A stretch of 64,000 bases of DNA, from contig NZ_JAUSWF010000002.1 in NCBI RefSeq assembly GCF_030815095.1, positions 115,291-179,290 of the forward strand, read 5' to 3'. This document shows, piece after piece, positions 61,110 to 64,000 of this stretch (its first letter is position 1; each line of letters opens with the position of its first letter). The position numbers were made by a program, and so were the translations under genes. The DNA comes from Aedoeadaptatus ivorii (GTDB lineage: Bacteria; Bacillota; Clostridia; Tissierellales; Peptoniphilaceae). Under the pieces are notes generated by a model, which saw nothing but the letters and a program-made list of their open reading frames with translations, ran no database searches and was not told the DNA's origin.

Positions 61110-63197
61110 GTGGCTAGAGAAGTGCCGCTTAAGAAAGTACGCAATATCGGAATCATGGCGCACATCGACGCCGGTAAAACGACGACGACGGAGCGTATCC
61201 TGTATTATACCGGTCGCATTCACAAGATCGGCGAGACCCACGACGGTGGGGCACAAATGGACTGGATGGAACAAGAGCAGGAGAGAGGGATCACCATCAC
61301 TTCTGCCGCGACAACGGCCCATTGGAAGGGGTATCGGCTGAACATCATCGACACCCCCGGCCACGTCGACTTCACGGTAGAAGTGGAACGTTCCCTGCGG
61401 GTACTCGACGGTGCGGTCGCACTTTTCGACGCGAAGAGCGGGGTAGAACCGCAATCCGAAACCGTTTGGAGACAAGCGGATCGCTACCACGTACCCAGAA
61501 TTGCCCACATCAATAAGATGGACGTCACCGGCGCGGACTTCTTCCGTTCCGTAAAGACCATCGACGAAAAACTCCACGGAAATCCCGTTCCCATCCAAAT
61601 TCCCATGGGCGCCGAAGAAGATTTTATCGGGATGATCGACCTCGTTACCATGGAAGCTGAAATCTACAAAGACGACATGGGAACCGAAATCGAAATCACC
61701 GAAGTTCCCGAAGAATACAAGGCTTTGGCAGAAGAGTGGAGAGAAAACCTCGTCGAAAAAGTATCCGAGTTCGACGAAGACTTGATGATGGCGTATCTCG
61801 AAGGGGAAGAATTTAGCCAAGAGGATCTGAAACGTGCCATTCGTAAGGGAACCCTCGCCGTAGAAATGACCCCGGTAACTTGCGGGTCTTCCTACAAGAA
61901 CAAAGGGGTTCAACTCCTGTTGGATGCGATCCTCGACTATCTTCCTTCTCCCCTGGACGTACCCGCCATCGGCGGCGTACTGCCCGACAGCGAAGAGACC
62001 GACGAGCGCCACGCATCGGACGAAGAACCTTTCTCCGCATTGGCATTTAAGATCGTCACCGACCCCTATGTAGGTAAGCTCTCCTACTTCCGCGTCTACT
62101 CCGGTACCTTAAAAGCGGGTAGTTATGTCTATAACTCCAGCAAGGGCAAGAGAGAACGCGTGGGTCGTATCCTCTTGATGCACGCCAACAAGCGAGAAGA
62201 AGTCGACGAAATCTATGCAGGAGAAATCGCCGCGGCCGTAGGATTGAAAGACACCACGACCGGGGACACTCTCTGCGACGAAAAAGAGCAAATTATCCTC
62301 GAAAAGATGGAATTCCCGGAACCGGTTATCTCCGTAGCTATCGAACCGAAGACCAAGGCGTCGCAAGACAAAATGTCCATCGGTTTGCAAAAGCTGTCGG
62401 AAGAAGACCCGACCTTCCGTACCTATACGGATGAAGAGACCGGACAAACCATCATCGCGGGCATGGGCGAGTTGCACTTGGACATCATCGTCGACCGCCT
62501 GCTCCGCGAATTCAAAGTCGAAGCGAACATCGGCAGCCCGAAGGTATCCTACCGAGAAGGCATCACCTCCGCCGCAGAAGGCGAAGGAAAATTCGTACGT
62601 CAATCCGGTGGTCGCGGTCAATACGGCCACGCCAAAATCCGCATCGAGCCCTTGGAAGCCGGCGGAGGATTTGAATTTGAAAACAACATCGTCGGCGGTA
62701 GCATTCCAAAGGAATTTATCGGACCGACCCAACAAGGTATCGAAGAGACCATGCAAAACGGGATTCTCGGCGGTTATGAAGTACTCGATGTAAAGGTTAG
62801 CCTTTACGACGGTTCTTACCACGACGTCGACTCCTCGGAGATGGCGTTTAAGATCGCCGGCTCCATGGCTCTGAGAGATGCGCTTTCCAAGGCGAATCCG
62901 ATTCTTCTTGAACCGGTCATGAAGGTCGAAATCACTACGCCTGAAGAGTATATGGGGGATGTTATCGGCGACATCAACTCCCGTAGAGGTCGTATGGAAG
63001 GTATGGAACTCGTAGGCGGCGCGCAAATCGTCACCTGCTTTGTACCCCTTGCGGAAATGTTCGGCTATGCAACCAGCTTGCGTTCCAACACCCAAGGTCG
63101 TGCAAACTACTCCATGCAATTCGACCACTATGAACAAGTTCCGAAGAACGTATCGGAAGAAGTGCTCAACGGAAAGAACAAAAATAAAGAAGCGTAA
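61110..63197 (+). CDS. fusA: Elongation factor G
   Basis: 695 residues from GTG 61110 (AAAGGGGAAAA upstream). G1 MAHIDAGKTTTTERIL, G2/switch region ERGITITSAATTAHW, G3 IIDTPGHVDFTVEVERSLR, G4 NKMD; domains III-V intact, with GMGELHLDIIVDRLLREF and a domain IV containing GGRGQYGHAKIRIEP. Catalyses translocation with GTP. The paralogue-type changes of fusidic-acid resistance cannot be judged by eye. 15 bases from tuf. Confidence 0.97.
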   Translation: MAREVPLKKVRNIGIMAHIDAGKTTTTERILYYTGRIHKIGETHDGGAQMDWMEQEQERGITITSAATTAHWKGYRLNIIDTPGHVDFTVEVERSLRVLDGAVALFDAKSGVEPQSETVWRQADRYHVPRIAHINKMDVTGADFFRSVKTIDEKLHGNPVPIQIPMGAEEDFIGMIDLVTMEAEIYKDDMGTEIEITEVPEEYKALAEEWRENLVEKVSEFDEDLMMAYLEGEEFSQEDLKRAIRKGTLAVEMTPVTCGSSYKNKGVQLLLDAILDYLPSPLDVPAIGGVLPDSEETDERHASDEEPFSALAFKIVTDPYVGKLSYFRVYSGTLKAGSYVYNSSKGKRERVGRILLMHANKREEVDEIYAGEIAAAVGLKDTTTGDTLCDEKEQIILEKMEFPEPVISVAIEPKTKASQDKMSIGLQKLSEEDPTFRTYTDEETGQTIIAGMGELHLDIIVDRLLREFKVEANIGSPKVSYREGITSAAEGEGKFVRQSGGRGQYGHAKIRIEPLEAGGGFEFENNIVGGSIPKEFIGPTQQGIEETMQNGILGGYEVLDVKVSLYDGSYHDVDSSEMAFKIAGSMALRDALSKANPILLEPVMKVEITTPEEYMGDVIGDINSRRGRMEGMELVGGAQIVTCFVPLAEMFGYATSLRSNTQGRANYSMQFDHYEQVPKNVSEEVLNGKNKNKEA

Positions 63198-63212
63198 AGC
63201 AGGAGGACAATT

Positions 63213-64000
<788 letters not shown>

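Overview
The window is a gene-dense, roughly 55-58% GC (by eye) bacterial chromosome segment. Gene content points to a strictly anaerobic Bacillota (Clostridia/Tissierellia-like): a CtsR-McsA-McsB-ClpC stress operon, SecG, a RodA elongasome protein, VanW, a membrane pyrophosphatase, a four-subunit 2-oxoacid:ferredoxin oxidoreductase, hydroxylamine reductase (hybrid cluster protein), and Firmicutes-type SD sites and promoters. Genus-level placement (perhaps Peptoniphilaceae-like) is a guess.

Layout. 0-5.2 kb: metal and membrane transport (CNNM/CorC protein, Mn-type CDF exporter, TraX-like membrane protein, ABC exporter). 5.2-6.0 kb: tmRNA with a near-consensus promoter, then a DUF4177 gene. 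6.2-10.8 kb: an ABC importer cassette with an alkaline-phosphatase-superfamily enzyme embedded in it. 10.96-13.28 kb: a tRNA-Val(GAC) whose 3' end is duplicated 2.25 kb downstream, bracketing an AT-richer phage-derived island. The island holds a decayed phage head protein fused to a toxin-like C-terminus, a probable immunity gene, an operator-bearing promoter, a strongly folded RNA candidate and two overlapping small ORFs. 13.4-17.2 kb (minus): the 2-oxoacid:ferredoxin oxidoreductase operon with a P-loop ATPase in front and a ferritin-like protein behind. 17.4-20.1 kb: a Crp/Fnr-type regulator next to hcp, with a matching operator at -41.5. 20.8-27.4 kb: the glycolytic operon gap-pgk-tpiA-gpmI-eno followed by a SixA-like phosphatase and a VOC protein. 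27.6-35.7 kb: murA, a dipeptide ABC transporter and a convergent gamma-glutamyltransferase. 35.9-44.4 kb: secG, hppA, the ctsR-mcsA-mcsB-clpC-radA operon and a small membrane protein. 44.5-51.8 kb: L25/Ctc, DegV, a duplicated-domain lipoprotein, rodA, queG-like, nth and vanW. 52-64 kb: rpoBC, bioY and the str operon (rpsL, rpsG, fusA, tuf), which runs off the end.

Themes: amino-acid and peptide fermentation (peptide import, 2-oxoacid:ferredoxin oxidation, PPi-driven ion pumping), nitrosative stress defence (regulator plus Hcp) and protein quality control (tmRNA, McsB-ClpC). The most novel material is in the island at tRNA-Val, especially the multi-helix RNA at 12669-12814 behind a palindrome-controlled promoter. 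Other points of interest are large perfect palindromes in front of bioY and murA, a GAPDH lacking the usual NAD-selecting residue, and a terminator in the leader of the str operon. No rRNA genes and no CRISPR arrays were seen.
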